In this document: positions 12,643-24,035 of the stretch, in pieces
Layout of the letters: each line of letters opens with the position of its first letter
Numbering within the stretch: the first letter of the stretch is position 1
NCBI GenBank assembly: GCA_029379385.1
Contig: CM055617.1
Coordinates: forward strand, 12,309,532-12,373,531
DNA from: Quillaja saponaria
Taxonomy: Eukaryota > Streptophyta > Magnoliopsida > Fabales > Quillajaceae
Length of the DNA: 64,000 nucleotides
Direction: 5' to 3'
Translations under genes and position numbers: made by a program
The notes under the pieces: generated by a model
Databases searched by the model: none
Seen by the model: the letters and a program-made list of their open reading frames with translations, nothing else
Told to the model about the DNA's origin: nothing

Positions 12643-13319
12643 TTAAGGGATTGGTATCCCAGTGAATCCAGTGAGCAAGGTTTTTGTTACTTTTGAGAGA
12701 TCCCCATCTCTAATTTCATCAAGAATCACAATAAGTGTGACTATGAATGCATAATCAATATTTGGATACACAGTCAGCATGAAGTGTCCTTCCCAAACAA
12801 AATACTTCTAACTACTGGCCTTATTTTCCATCTGCAAGTATATATACAAAGACTAACTTAAAGTTGATATCATTAAATCGTATAGTACTGGAAATCCTCT
12901 TATGTAAAATCATATTAAGTACGTACTTACATAGGCAATAACCGTAGAAGATTCACCAGCATAAATAAAGTTATCTTTTACCATGAAGTCACATCTTTCT
13001 TGGGCTGTTGTTAGCCAAGAACACATGTAATTCAGAATTCCATTGGATTGCTGATGATCTCTTAACAGTAAAGATTAAATCATCAGGTTCTGTACATGTA
13101 CTTCTGAAAATTTCCCATCTATCATGCATGGACATTATCTGTGAAAGGAAAAAAAAAAATGTTAATTATATACACACATATAGAAAAATTCCAAAGCTGA
13201 ATCAACCATTTTGAGTAATTCAACAACTTTTCACCTATTCACCTTTCTAACAATGTCAATATTCCAGTGTCAGGAGCACAGTAGTCAGAATTGATAACTG
13301 GGATGAGACTAGCAGCCAT
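12643..13319 (-). pseudogene. LURP-one-related (LOR) gene, broken
   Basis: Exon 1 starts with ATG at 13319 and reads MAASLIPVINSDYCAPDTG, which matches LOR N-termini that carry a YCAP motif. A middle exon (about 12946-13150) reads MHDRWEIFRSTCTEPDDLIF, then TVKRSS, then FMVKDNFIYAGESSTVIAY. The last exon (12643-12832) reads ILFGKDT, then LTVYPNIDYAFIVTLIVIL, and ends IPIP plus stop. These are diagnostic pieces of the tubby-like LOR fold, a plant family linked to basal defence. The central strand exon sequence is missing. Single-base frameshifts are needed after LANNSP and between GKDT and LTVYP. A TATA-like box lies at 13391-13400. Confidence 0.75.
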
Positions 13320-13390
13320 GATTTGCAAGAGGAATTGAGAGAACAGGCAGATGTTCTTAGACGTTTTTTTTTTCTTTATGATGAAGCTTT

Positions 13391-13400
13391 CTTATATAGA
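13391..13400 (-). promoter_or_regulatory. TATA-like box of the dead LOR gene
   Basis: The minus strand reads TCTATATAAG, about 75 bp upstream of the exon 1 ATG at 13319. The spacing fits a plant core promoter with a short 5' UTR. Confidence 0.45.
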
Positions 13401-13499
13401 GGATTGGAATTTTTCTTTTTCTTTTTTTTTTTTTAAAAAAAAAAATTTACTTTTCAATATGTTTTTATCCAAATTATTCCGATCATATCATCAAACTCG

Positions 13500-13602
13500 T
13501 AACTAGCTCTTCCAATTGACTTAGAAGTTGGAAAAATCAACTCAATATCATAAAAATGGGGTCTTATGATATGGATTCTTCCAAGTCAATTGGGAGAGCT
13601 GC
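13500..13602. repeat. Short inverted repeat (hairpin)
   Basis: The sequence agctcttccaattgacttag at 13505-13524 is nearly the inverse of ccaagtcaattgggagagct at about 13581-13600. A related arm (caagtcaattgggagag) occurs at about 26489-26505 without its partner. It may be a MITE remnant. Confidence 0.45.
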
Positions 13603-15026
13603 CAGTTTGAATATCTATCAATTTTGGAAAAATCACGAATTAATGTAGAAACATTGTTGATCATGGCTGACAAAAACTTGTTCCTGCATCTACAACAATT
13701 GCATATGGCAGCCGTTGATATTTTGAATGGTCTAGATTTGAATCCAATTTAAACCAATGAGGCGCGAGTTCATAATAAATAAGAGAGCTGGGCGAACAGT
13801 CCTTCTTGTATAGATTAATGTTTAATAAGCCTTTTAATTATCAAAAGAATAATAATTTCTCAAAAAACAAAAACAAAATAAATAAAAAACGTTCTCTATG
13901 AAAATATATAAATAAATAGATTTGAATTTTTAAAAAATATAAAATAGAAAGGTAGGTAGGATTGCCCTACACATTCTGGCAGGGAACATTGCGCCCACAT
14001 CTCTACCACCCTATATCTAGGAAGAACCCCCTACACTTGTGTCGGGGCTGAAGCTAAAGTTTCCTCTAAGAATGATCAAGATCATGCGTGTAAACGTAGA
14101 TTTATCCCAACAAAAACCGTCAAGAGAACTTAATTCTTTATTTAAGGGATGAATGTTGAAAGTTGCATAATATTTTTATATTTGATGACAAAAGAAACAA
14201 TCCAATGCCATTTTCTTTTAAAATAATAAATTAATGGTGTACCCAAGGAAATTTGTTTGGTCATCAAGAATACTTGCTCTTTCATTGTTTTTTTTGGGTT
14301 CGAATTTTTTTGAGAAAATCGTGAGAACTAAAATTCTTATAAATTTTCTAGTTTTGACATGGATGTTTGTCATTGACCGAACCGAATAAAGAATCAGTCA
14401 AAATATGTATAAGTTAACCTAAACATATTATTATTATTATTTTAATTTAATTATAATTAAGGACATCTTGTGAAAGTAGCAAAAAGAGTCACTATACAAG
14501 TGAAAGCTATGAACAAATTGAAGTCATGGAGAATGTCACTGCTAGCTATTAAAGCATGATGGTAACTTGACAATACTGTGTTCCAACAATTAGAGATTTT
14601 TCATTAAATCTCAGAGAAGACACAAATGCATATTAAAACTAAGTTTTCCTTCTGGGACTAAATCAGTTAACCTAGTTCCTGTTAATTGGCAACTAGGAAA
14701 GAACACTATATACATAAAACTCATTTTAACTTTTTAACTTATGTCCACTTGTCTGAGTTCCATTCGTTCTAGTTGAGATTAACAGAACAATGATTAAAAA
14801 AAATGAAACAAAGAAAGCTCATTTGTTGCTCGCTGATTCATTAAACCCTCCTAATAAATATATGCTTCATTTATTTGTCCCTTCCATAGTGTTGATGACA
14901 ACATAAAAAATGTTAACCAGTTCTTATATTAGTTGTTAACCCATAGGCCAGCCCTCATCCTACCATCAAATCACTAGGTAAAGAAGTTCAAAAACCTCCA
15001 ATTTCATATAGTCAAATCAAGACCCA
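13603..15026. other. Intergenic stretch
   Basis: I see no gene, no conserved domain and no clear element. It ends in CAGTT (15027-15031), the left target-site copy of the small Copia-type element. Confidence 0.6.
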
Positions 15027-15299
15027 CAGTTTGTTAGAAATATAATTGGAAAATGTAAAAATGTTCAAGTATGCCTACATCAATATTTGTGTTGAATCAT
15101 GTTTGTCAAACAATTCTAGAGCATGTTAGGCGGCAAGAAAGTAAGCTAAAGTGTCTAGAATTATCTAGGTACCAAATCCAAAATTAGCAAAAAAAATAAA
15201 AAATACCAAATCCAACTAGTATACTCTAGATAATTAAGTTGGTGGTTGTTTCTAGAGAGTGATGTGGAACTTTGTAGAAATTATAAATGTCAATCATAA

Positions 15300-18200
15300 C
15301 ACTACTAGAAATTTGCAGTTTTGCGACGGATTAGTTCCATCGCAAATCCATCACTATTCTATCGCATAACAGTTTAGCAACAGATTTGTGATAGAACTAG
15401 TCCATAACAAATTCTTCATCGCTAGGTAGCGACTAGAATTCATTCTATTGCTAATTCAATTGGTATTTGATAGCAACAAACTATTTTTTTTGCTAATCTC
15501 TTGCTAACTTTTTTTTATAGATTTTTCGTCGTAACACAACGATGAAAAATTCCATTGCAAATCCTTCCCTAAAATAATATAGGCTTCTGTCGTAAATTCG
15601 TTGCTAAACTTAGATAAGTTTCAAAAATTCCATCACAAATTGATCGCAAATCCTTTGCTATTTCGTTGCTAAGTTATCCAATTTTTGCATATTTACTACA
15701 TTTTATCAGATTTTTCCATATTTTAAATTCAAAACCTGTTTCTTGTATTTAAAACATACATAAATTCAACAAGAAACCAATAAATTCATCCATTAATACA
15801 ACAATACTAATTAAATCCAAAAAATACACTTGCTTAGCATTCCAAACTCAAATAAAACTGTAAATATGTGTTAAACATAACAAAAATAAGTTCTAAGCAT
15901 AAAATAAACTAATAATTTCAACATAAAAACACCCTAATCATTGTGAAAGTCCTTGTCTTCTAATCCATCCTCATCCTCATTATCCTCATCCACAATATCT
16001 TCCTAAGTAAAGAAAAATAAATTTACGTAAGGACTTATAGTTAATGCGTAAAGAAAATAAACTATATACAATCAACAAAGACAAATCTAGGAAAGTACAC
16101 TTACATGTGTTGGTTGATGTGATGGTCGACGTTTTCCATAGACACATTCTTAAGATGGCCCATAGGAAGAAGAAGCTGATAGCATTTTAATTGTATCTAT
16201 AACTCCTGGTAGTGTAGTATCAACATAAGCGCATATCTTCTATTTTTTTTTTCTTTTTTTATGATATAAAACCTCCAACTAAATACACGTATAATGTTAT
16301 GATATAAAGATTAGAACAAACATTATCAAATATATATAAACTAACATATAAGCATATAAACTAGCAGTTTTATATAACTTACTGATCATTTCCAAGCTCT
16401 GCCCATATGGTATGTCATGGATCTGAACTATCATCACCATGTGTAGATGATGTAAACTGATCAATTAGTGAAAAAGTAGGATAAAGATAGAGATGGTGTG
16501 TATGAGGTGGATGGTGAACAAACCATAGGTGTTATAAACCGATCTTTCCTAATTGATGACTCTAGTGTCTCTCTACCACATTAGTTAACAGTAGGACATC
16601 TCACAGCAGACTTATGGCTTTGCGGCGCCATACTACAAAATAGAATCATAATAGCAAACATTTCTAAATTGTATTCCTGTTGTCTAACTTATTGAGAATA
16701 ACAACATATTTGAATTGTCATTAGCAACAATTCTTGAACTAGAATCTAAATTTTAAGTGCTTGTAAAATGTTAACTATTTAACTAATTCTTCTAAAAAAA
16801 TAGTCTAACATCTATATCAACAAAGCTTAACTCTTAATAATCTAACAAATTCATCAAAAAAAAATTTAAAATCTAACAACAACCAATCATATATACATTA
16901 TGTAATAATCTAAGCAAATATGCTTAAACTACCATATTTTTATGTTATCTCATAACAAAGCTATACATATAACATGAAATCCACCATAAAAGATAATTAT
17001 CAATACAAAAAATCATTGGTTCTACCCAAAAACCCAAATATTTCATTTTATTTTTAAACCCAAAAATTCCAATTTTTACTCATACATCGAAACCCAAATT
17101 ATTTTTATCACAATCCTAAACTAATTTTACAATTGTAACTAGAATAACCTAAAATTAAAAATCACTACAAGTAATCAATTACTAATACTTAGTTTTACAA
17201 CATAAATATTCTATCAATTAATCAACATAAGTCAATATAGCCAAGCATAATCAGTTGCAAAAGGAATTCATCAAATCTAACTCATTCAAATATCAATACT
17301 AACCATCAATACGAATATTCAAACAAAAAATCAACAAAGCACAAACCTATACATGTATCATGTTAGTTTTAGACCAAAAATTTCTAATGTTTTATCACAA
17401 ACTAAAATATCTATTTATTTATTTTTAATCAAAAATCTAAATTAATTTAACAATTATAACTACAATAAAAACTTAAAATACAAATTAAAACAAAAAATAA
17501 CATAACTTTATACTTAAAACTCATAATATTAATCATACATTGAAAGAGAGGAAATAAATAGGAGAGGTGGCTAGACAATGTTGGTATCAGGAGCTGTGAT
17601 GGTTACTGGCGACAGATCCAAGCTTAGGGAAGAGCTTTAGTGGTTTTGGGTGGTTGGGATGGTTGTAGGTAATTGTGGGTTAAAGATGGAAGGGAGAGAA
17701 GATAGAAAGTGGCTGGCCAGCCGACGGTGACTTGGAGCCATCCGATCGCAGGATCTGGTCGAGGTGGGTGATAAGGGGTGGTGGCTGGAAGATAAAGGCT
17801 AAGGGGGTGGGGTGGGGGTGGGTGTGGGTTTGGGTTTTCTGAAAATGATAAAAAAGACCCAAAATGGGTGTTTTTCCTGATGGTTAGCAACAAAAATAAT
17901 TCTGTTGCAAATTCAAATTTAACTTAGAGACGGAATAAGTTGGTCACAAATCCATCGCAAATTCAAAATTTTGAATTAGTGATAGAATAATTATGTCGCA
18001 AACCCATCATAAAATGATGTAAAAATATAAAAAATAAAATATGAAATGTAGCGATCGAAAGTTCATCGCAAGTCCATCGCACATTTAAAAGTTTAAAATT
18101 TGCGATGGAAATTATTTCATCTCAAAATGAAGTAAAATGTAAAAAATGAAAATTGATATGTAGCGTCAGAATTTTCGTTGCAAGTCCATCACTAAATTTA

Positions 18201-18448
18201 GCGACAAATTAGTGATGGAAATTTCGTCTCTAACCAGTCGCAATATCGCGTGCCACTAATTTTTGTGCCAAAACATATTTCCCTACCAAATTAACCAAAT
18301 TAGCTAAGGAATTTTATTTCGATGCAAATCTGTCACTATTTAATCACAAATTGTATACCTCACAAAGCCGTCACTATTTAGAGACACAATTGTGACAGAT
18401 TTTATCTATTGCAAAAATCTGTGTCTAAACTGATGTTTTCTAGTAGTG
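15300..18448. mobile_element. CACTA (En/Spm-type) transposon, non-autonomous, 3.15 kb
   Basis: The ends are CACTACTAGAAA (15300-15311) and its perfect inverse TTTCTAGTAGTG (18437-18448). The flanks are TAA (15297-15299) and TGA (18449-18451). The unoccupied LTR3 reads gtcatgaatac at this point, so the target was TGA and the left copy has mutated. Both subterminal regions carry many short repeats of the type gcgacgga and cgcaaatccatc in both orientations, typical of CACTA transposase-binding regions. The interior has no intact transposase. A GC-rich stretch at 17620-17880 and fragments near 15950-16640 may be decayed coding remnants. Confidence 0.9.
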
Positions 18449-18487
18449 TGAATACTTATAAATAGGCATGAAGAATGGTATTAGGAG

Positions 18488-18654
18488 TGTCACATCCCAT
18501 ATGAAGGTATGAATGGTCGGAGGATTGGATAACCAATCCCCTATAACCCTGACTCCAAATAAAGAAAACACTCACATAACCACTAACAAAAGTAAAAGTT
18601 TTTTTTAAAAAAATTCTTTGTAAAAATGAAAATTATACATATACCAAAAAGGCT

Positions 18655-18689
<35 letters not shown>

Positions 18690-20686
18690 CATAGGTTCCC
18701 CATAAGGTAGAACATCCCAAATTATGCAAACAAAGTAACATCCTATTTACATACAACAATAACAAGGAACTCTACTACATTCACATAAAATATAAATCAG
18801 CAAACACAATATCCATAACTCAAAATTTCATAATACAAGCCCTAATGTGATTGTAAATTCTTCATCCCAGGGCTTTTAAGTATATGATCTCACACAAGTA
18901 CCTTACCGCAGCTACTATTAGCAAGCCAAGGCTCGGTTAGAAAGTTTAAGATGAACTTGGCGCTCAAAAAAATATAAATGAATGAAGAGTGAGTCATATA
19001 GACTCAATGAGTAAAAATCGTACTCAAAGGGTACTAGTATCAAACAACATATAATTATAAAACACTTTGTTAACATATTCACAATGGCATACCTTACAAT
19101 GTAATTTCATTCCGCACAAAAATATAAATGCAAAACTGACATAACTCACAAATGATCATAATTCAAACAAATCAAATAAAGCAAACAAAAGGACTAATAA
19201 TTGAAGTAACTCAACACTCGCATACCACATTTATATATTCTCTTTCGAGCCCTTTTTACTCCCTGCACACCAAATATACATAAACTTCTCACATAACCTT
19301 ATCGAAGTTGAGTTATTTGAATTTCAAATAACCAAATCTAATATATCCTAGGTGCACCCGGATTCTAACTCAAATAAAAAAAATGAAATCATTGGCCTTA
19401 TCAATCACATTTAAGATTTCACACCAACACACAACACACTAACTGGTAAAGTTTCAAAAACCTAACATTCTTACCACATAGTCCACTCAAAAAATTAAAT
19501 ATCCCGTACTCAACAAATTTATACATATAAACAAACATTTAAAACACAACTAGTAACCAAAAGATAGTATCTTTCACTCACAAAATTTATAAATCTTTTT
19601 CGAGACTTCTCTTAGGTTCAAATACGTTGTCAAATCGACGTTACATTCCGAATCTGAAATTACTTTTCCAAGTATCACTTAGTTAGTAAATTTCATAAGT
19701 TATAAACCCTTAATTACAAAAAACCTATATAGATATATAGTTTCATTCATTTATTTAAATTTAACCTGTCTTAGGTATTTTAACAAGCACCTTGAAGGCA
19801 AACTTGATCCCAACTCATGTATATATATATATATATATATATACACTAAGAGAACTAACATTAATCCATAACATTCAACATTACCCATACTCTAAACATT
19901 AAATTGAAGTTATATAAGTCACTTCAGCACATAAAAATTAAGATCTTATAATTTCCATAACAACTTAACATTATATCCACCAATTTCATCACTGCCAAGC
20001 TTTAATTCACCCTTCTAAAGTTCTTAAATTCAAACCCTCAACTAAATCAAAAAGCAGAGGACCCTAGCTCTAAGGAAAACAAGTGATTTTGGTCGAAATA
20101 AGAGCTAGGAAGTATCACTATTAGAGGCTGTCCAGAAAAATGGGTGGTAGCTAAACAGAACCACTGGCCTCCCTTTTCTACCTGTTGTCCCATGATTGCT
20201 AGTTATTGTAACACCGATGACTGTGGCTTGGTTCAAGGCCGTTCAACTTCATCTAGTATACTCTAATAGACAACATGCACACACAGTGGAATAAGAAGGA
20301 GAGAAGGAGTTAAAGATTGGCTGAAAAAGTGAAAGGCTGGAATAGTGTAATCCAAGCACTTCCAAGCAGCACAAAAACTAGAAGCAGAGTAAGAGCAAAG
20401 AAGGCCTCTGCTGGAGCAAAAAGAGATGAAATTGCCAAGAGAAATGAAGGAGAGGAAGGAAGGAACTCAAGGGAAAAGGAAAAAAAAATGAATAAAAAGA
20501 ATAAGATAGGAAGAAAAAAATAGGAAAAAGAAAAGAAAAGTCAAATAAAAAAATAAAGTATATAAATATATATACATATGTATAGTTATATTATTTTTTA
20601 TTTGTCTATGTATTTGTTTGTTGTTTTATAACGAAAGTTTACACAATAGTTCTAAAACTTAACTATTACATTGCTGGGTTATAATA
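18488..20686 (-). mobile_element. Large solo LTR (probably Ty3/Gypsy), 2.2 kb
   Basis: It starts TGTCACATCCC on the plus strand and ends GGGTTATAATA. A related copy at 38834 keeps the expected ...TAACA end. The flanks are AGGAG (18483-18487) and AGGAG (20687-20691), a perfect 5 bp target-site duplication. Read on the minus strand, it ends GGGATGTGACA, the form seen in many plant Gypsy LTRs. There is no internal region, so it is a solo LTR left by LTR-LTR recombination. It contains a TA microsatellite (about 19818-19844) and a polyT tract (18659-18685). Related pieces lie at 23128-24035 (inverted) and 37854-38834. Confidence 0.85.
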
Positions 20687-20838
20687 AGGAGTATCTTTTA
20701 TGAATGACTGTATATTAGGTCAATATCTTTTCACACCCATGTTTAAAAATATATTGTATCATTCCCCTGTTATCAAAATAAAGTTGTATTTTTGTCTTCA
20801 ATTTTATTCTACTATTTAAGAGCAATTAATTTTCAGCA

Positions 20839-20850
20839 TGGTATCAGAGC
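20839..20850 (+). promoter_or_regulatory. Primer-binding site (initiator tRNA-Met type)
   Basis: The sequence tggtatcagagc lies directly after the end of LTR1 and is the classic plant Copia primer-binding site. The equivalent after LTR2 (21746-21757, tggcatcaaaac) has decayed. Confidence 0.85.
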
Positions 20851-21024
20851 AGTTATAATATGATGGGGCGTTGAAGAAAGATTCTGCATATTCTAAAATT
20901 TAATGTTGCATGTTGGCATGAAAGTTTTTGAAGTTCACTAAAAGGGTGGATGGGCAAAAGATTGTCTAACGAGACTATATTACTATAAGAAGTGGCTAAC
21001 TTAAAGAAAGGAATGGAATTAAAT

Positions 21025-21300
21025 AGTGCCTACTAAATAGAATAGTGCCTCTGAGATAGTAGCACCATACGGTGACTCTACAACACTTTCACTAAAATAG
21101 AATAGAGCCTTAGAGAGAGTAGCACCATATAGTGACTCTACAAGCACTATCACTTAGACAACATAATAGTACCTCTGAGATAGTAGAGTGGTGATTCTAG
21201 CAGCACACTATTAGCAAGACAACATAGTAGTGTTTTTGAGAGAGTAGTACTATAAAGATATTCTACAAACACTATTATCAAAAAGTATCTAACAAGTACT
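21025..21300 (+). repeat. Minisatellite in internal region 1: about four units of 60-70 bp
   Basis: Each unit has the form agtgcctctgagagagtag, then caccatatagtgactctac, then aagcactatcactaaaat. Later units are more diverged and include gacaacatag. Confidence 0.75.
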
Positions 21301-21384
21301 AGATGCAAGAACTACTACTAGTTTCATTAAAAGATCAGGAAAGATTTGAGAATCAAGAATTTCCAAGATTTTCAAATTAAGAGG

Positions 21385-21745
21385 TAGTGTAGAACCATAT
21401 ATGTCAAACAAATCTAGAGCATGTATGGACCAAATTTAAAATAATAATAATAATATAGAAAATGGTACCAAATCCAACTAGTATACTCTAGATAATTAAG
21501 TTGGCAGCTGTTTCTAAAGAGTGAATGTCAGCCACTTTGTAGATAATATGAATGTCGGTCATGAATTCTTATAAATATGCATGATGAGTAATGTTAAGAA
21601 TACCTCCTATGAATGAGTTTATGTGAGGCTAATATGCTATCACACCCATGTCCAAAAATATATTGTATCACCCCCTTGTTATCAAAATAAAATTTTATTG
21701 TCTTCAATACTACTTTGCTATTTAAGAACTATCAGTTTTTCAACA
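21385..21745 (+). repeat. LTR2 of the TRIM-like element, 5'-truncated
   Basis: It matches LTR3 from about 60 bp inside its start through to the terminal caaca. It lacks the first bases and a short stretch after agcatgtatgg. The purine tract before it is joined directly to the truncated LTR. Confidence 0.8.
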
Positions 21746-21939
21746 TGGCATCAAAACAATTACGATCTAATAAGGCATTGACAAAATATTCTACTATTCA
21801 ATGTTCAAACAAGGGTGTGTTAGCATGAAAGTTTTTAAAATGCATTAAAAGGGTGGATAGGCAAAGGACTGTCTAACTAGACTATATTGCTATGAGAAAT
21901 GGCTACTCAAAGATAGGAATGTAGTGAAATAGTGCCTAC

Positions 21940-22245
21940 CAAATAGAATAGTGTCTCTGAGAGAGTAGCAATATACTGTGACTTTACAAGCACTATCACT
22001 AAAATAGAATAGTGCATCTGAGAAAGTAGTACCATATGGTGACTCTACAACACTATCACTAAAATCGAATAGTGCCTCTGAGAAAGTAGTACCATAATGT
22101 GAATCTACAAGCACTATCACCAAGACAACATAGTAGTGCCTCTACGAGAGTACAATGGTGACTTTACTAGCACACTGTCAGGAAGACAACATAATAGTAC
22201 CTCTGAGAGGGTACTACTATAAGGATACTCTACAAACACTATTAT
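21940..22245 (+). repeat. Minisatellite in internal region 2: about five units of 60-66 bp
   Basis: It is the same unit as in internal region 1 but with one more copy. The unit count differs between the two internal regions of one array. Confidence 0.75.
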
Positions 22246-22342
22246 AAAAAAGTATCTGACATGTACCAGAAGAAAGAATTACTACTAGTTTCATTAAAGA
22301 TCAAGAAAGATTTGAGAATCAAGATTTTCAATTTAAGAGAAA

Positions 22343-22800
22343 TGTTAGAAATATAATTTGAAAATCTAGAAATTCCAAGTATGCCTGCATCAAGATTTGT
22401 GTAGAATCATGTATGTCAAACAAATCTAGAGCATGTATGGTGGCAAGGTAATTAGCTAAAGTGTCTTGAGTTATCTAGGTACCAAATCTGACTAGTATAC
22501 TCTAGATAATTAAGCTGGTAGCTATTTCTAAAGAGTGAATATTAGCCACTTTGTAGATAATTGTAGTAAGGTAGCTGTGGAACTGTGTAGAAATTATGAA
22601 TGTCAGTCATGAATACTAATAGATAGGCATGAAAAGTAATATATGTAAGGAGCACCACCCATGAATGAGTGTATATGAGGTCAATATCCTCCCACACCCA
22701 TGTCTAAAAATATATTGTATTACTCCATTGTTATCAAAATAAAATCTTACTTTTGTCTTATGTATTACTTTCTATTTAAAAGCTATCAATTTTTCAACAC
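22343..22800 (+). repeat. LTR3 of the TRIM-like element, 458 bp, uninterrupted
   Basis: It runs from TGTTAGAAATATAATTTG to TTTTTCAACA and is followed by CAGTC. It is the most complete LTR here and serves as the empty-site reference for the insertions in LTR1. Confidence 0.85.
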
Positions 22801-22805
22801 AGTCA

Positions 22806-23127
22806 CATAAATTATAAGGAAATAGACAACATAGACCCACATTCGAAACCTAGAAGAAATAGAGAACGAGGAATCCAAAACATAAACCAGGAATCAAAAA
22901 AAAGGAAGAGATAGAGAGCATACCTTGGATGAAAACAAACGACCACTGACGATACCTTGGGTTTGTTGCTGGGAAGCTTTCTCTGGTGAAACACAACCAT
23001 CGGCGAGGGCGAGCACAACAACTTAATACTAACGACAGATCGACTCTTGATACTAAAACCAGAGAAAGTAGCAGAGATGGAAAGAAATGAAATTTTTTAG
23101 CACAGGTGAGAAAGAACAAAATTATGA
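22806..23127. other. Unassigned stretch between elements
   Basis: The base composition is somewhat richer in GC than the flanks. Overlapping minus-strand open frames contain cysteine and serine runs but nothing I recognise. It may be a fragment of a host gene or element leader. Confidence 0.4.
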
Positions 23128-24035
23128 GTGCACCTAGGATACATTTGCTTTGTTTATTTGATATTTGAGATATTCGAGTAACTCAACCCTAGGGATGGAT
23201 ATATAAGAAGTATACATTCTTGGTGTGCAAGAGCAAAAATGCCTCGAGGAGGTTATGTAATTAATGTGCGGGTGTTGAATTACTCTTATTAGCCCTTTTG
23301 TGTACCTTGGTTGATTTGTTTGCATGTTTTAGTTAAGTTGTTTGTACGTTATTCTATGAGTTGTATTTGTTAAATTTTGCACTTTCCATATCTATGTACG
23401 TATTAAGTTTAAGTGTTTTTTTTTTTTATAATCATGCTAGCACATGCATATTCAATCTATGTGTTTTATGTTATGTGTTGATTGATGCTAGTACCCTTTA
23501 GGTACAGTTTTTCATTCACTGAGTTTCTATGACTCACCATTTATTTGTTAATGTTTTTCTTAGTATCAAGAGCCTAACATACATTACTGACAGATTCGTG
23601 ACTTGCCAATTGTATTGTTGCAAAGTATATATTAGAGATTGCATACTTGAAGCCAATGGATAAGTTTGCAGTCACATTAGGGTTTTGGGTGTTGTGTTTA
23701 GTTTTGTATAATAGTTAAATTATTATTGTTTATGATATGAATGGAGTGGAACTCCCTGTGTATACTGTTACTCTTGTTGACTAGTTAAGTGTAACTAGGA
23801 TATATATATGTTTGTATTACTGAGCATGTTCCACTTTACGGAGAATCTTTACCAAAATTTTTAATTGAATTGTTATATATTTCAATAAGTGAGCATTTGC
23901 ATTTAGTTTGTGTTTCCTAAATTTTTCTTTTGATTTCTAAATTTGTTAAAGGTCATATGTATTTTTTTGATTTGGAATCAGGGTAACGAAGATTTGGTTA
24001 CTCATTCATCTAGCCAGTCATGCCTCCGTGCCCTG
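23128..24035 (+). mobile_element. Inverted, truncated copy of the large Gypsy-type LTR
   Basis: The plus strand here matches the minus strand of 18488-19362. Matching blocks include gtgcacctaggata, ggtgtgcaagagc against ggtgtgcagggag, and gaatcagggtaac against gagtcagggttat. About the last 900 bp of the LTR is present and the first 1.3 kb is missing. Confidence 0.75.

Larger units (their letters stand above)
15032..20838 (+). repeat. LTR1 of the TRIM-like element, split by two insertions
   Basis: The LTR parts are 15032-15299, 18452-18487 and 20692-20838. They join in the right order to match LTR3 (22343-22800) from end to end. The final bases cagca directly precede the primer-binding site. 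Confidence 0.85.
15032..22800 (+). mobile_element. Non-autonomous LTR element (TRIM-like, Copia-type): LTR-INT-LTR-INT-LTR array with nested insertions
   Basis: Three LTRs of about 455 bp unit size alternate with two short internal regions (20839-21384 and 21746-22342). LTRs start TGTTAGAAATATAATT and end in TTTTTCAACA or a variant. A primer-binding site complementary to initiator tRNA-Met follows LTR1, and a purine-rich tract (about 22334-22342) precedes LTR3. The whole array is flanked by CAGTT (15027-15031) and CAGTC (22801-22805), a degenerate 5 bp target-site duplication, so it behaves as one insertion. No gag or pol coding sequence is present. LTR1 was later split by a CACTA element and a 2.2 kb solo LTR. 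Without these, LTR1 is about 451 bp, close to the 458 bp of LTR3. Confidence 0.85.

Noticed and set aside
17624..17893. Proline-rich minus-strand frames in the GC-rich part of the CACTA element.
   Set aside because: They are low-complexity runs produced by ggtggggtgg repeats, with no protein signature.
20317..20523. Lysine-rich plus-strand frame of 68 codons.
   Set aside because: It lies inside the large solo LTR in a purine-rich tract. The related copy at 38461-38685 does not keep the frame.
21025..22245. Regularly spaced repeats that could be mistaken for a CRISPR array.
   Set aside because: The units are contiguous and degenerate with no unique spacers, lie inside a plant retrotransposon, and have no cas genes nearby.
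22812..23119. Cysteine-containing minus-strand frames of 69 and 89 codons, with a possible signal peptide.
   Set aside because: The two frames overlap each other, have no recognisable motif and lie between transposon fragments.
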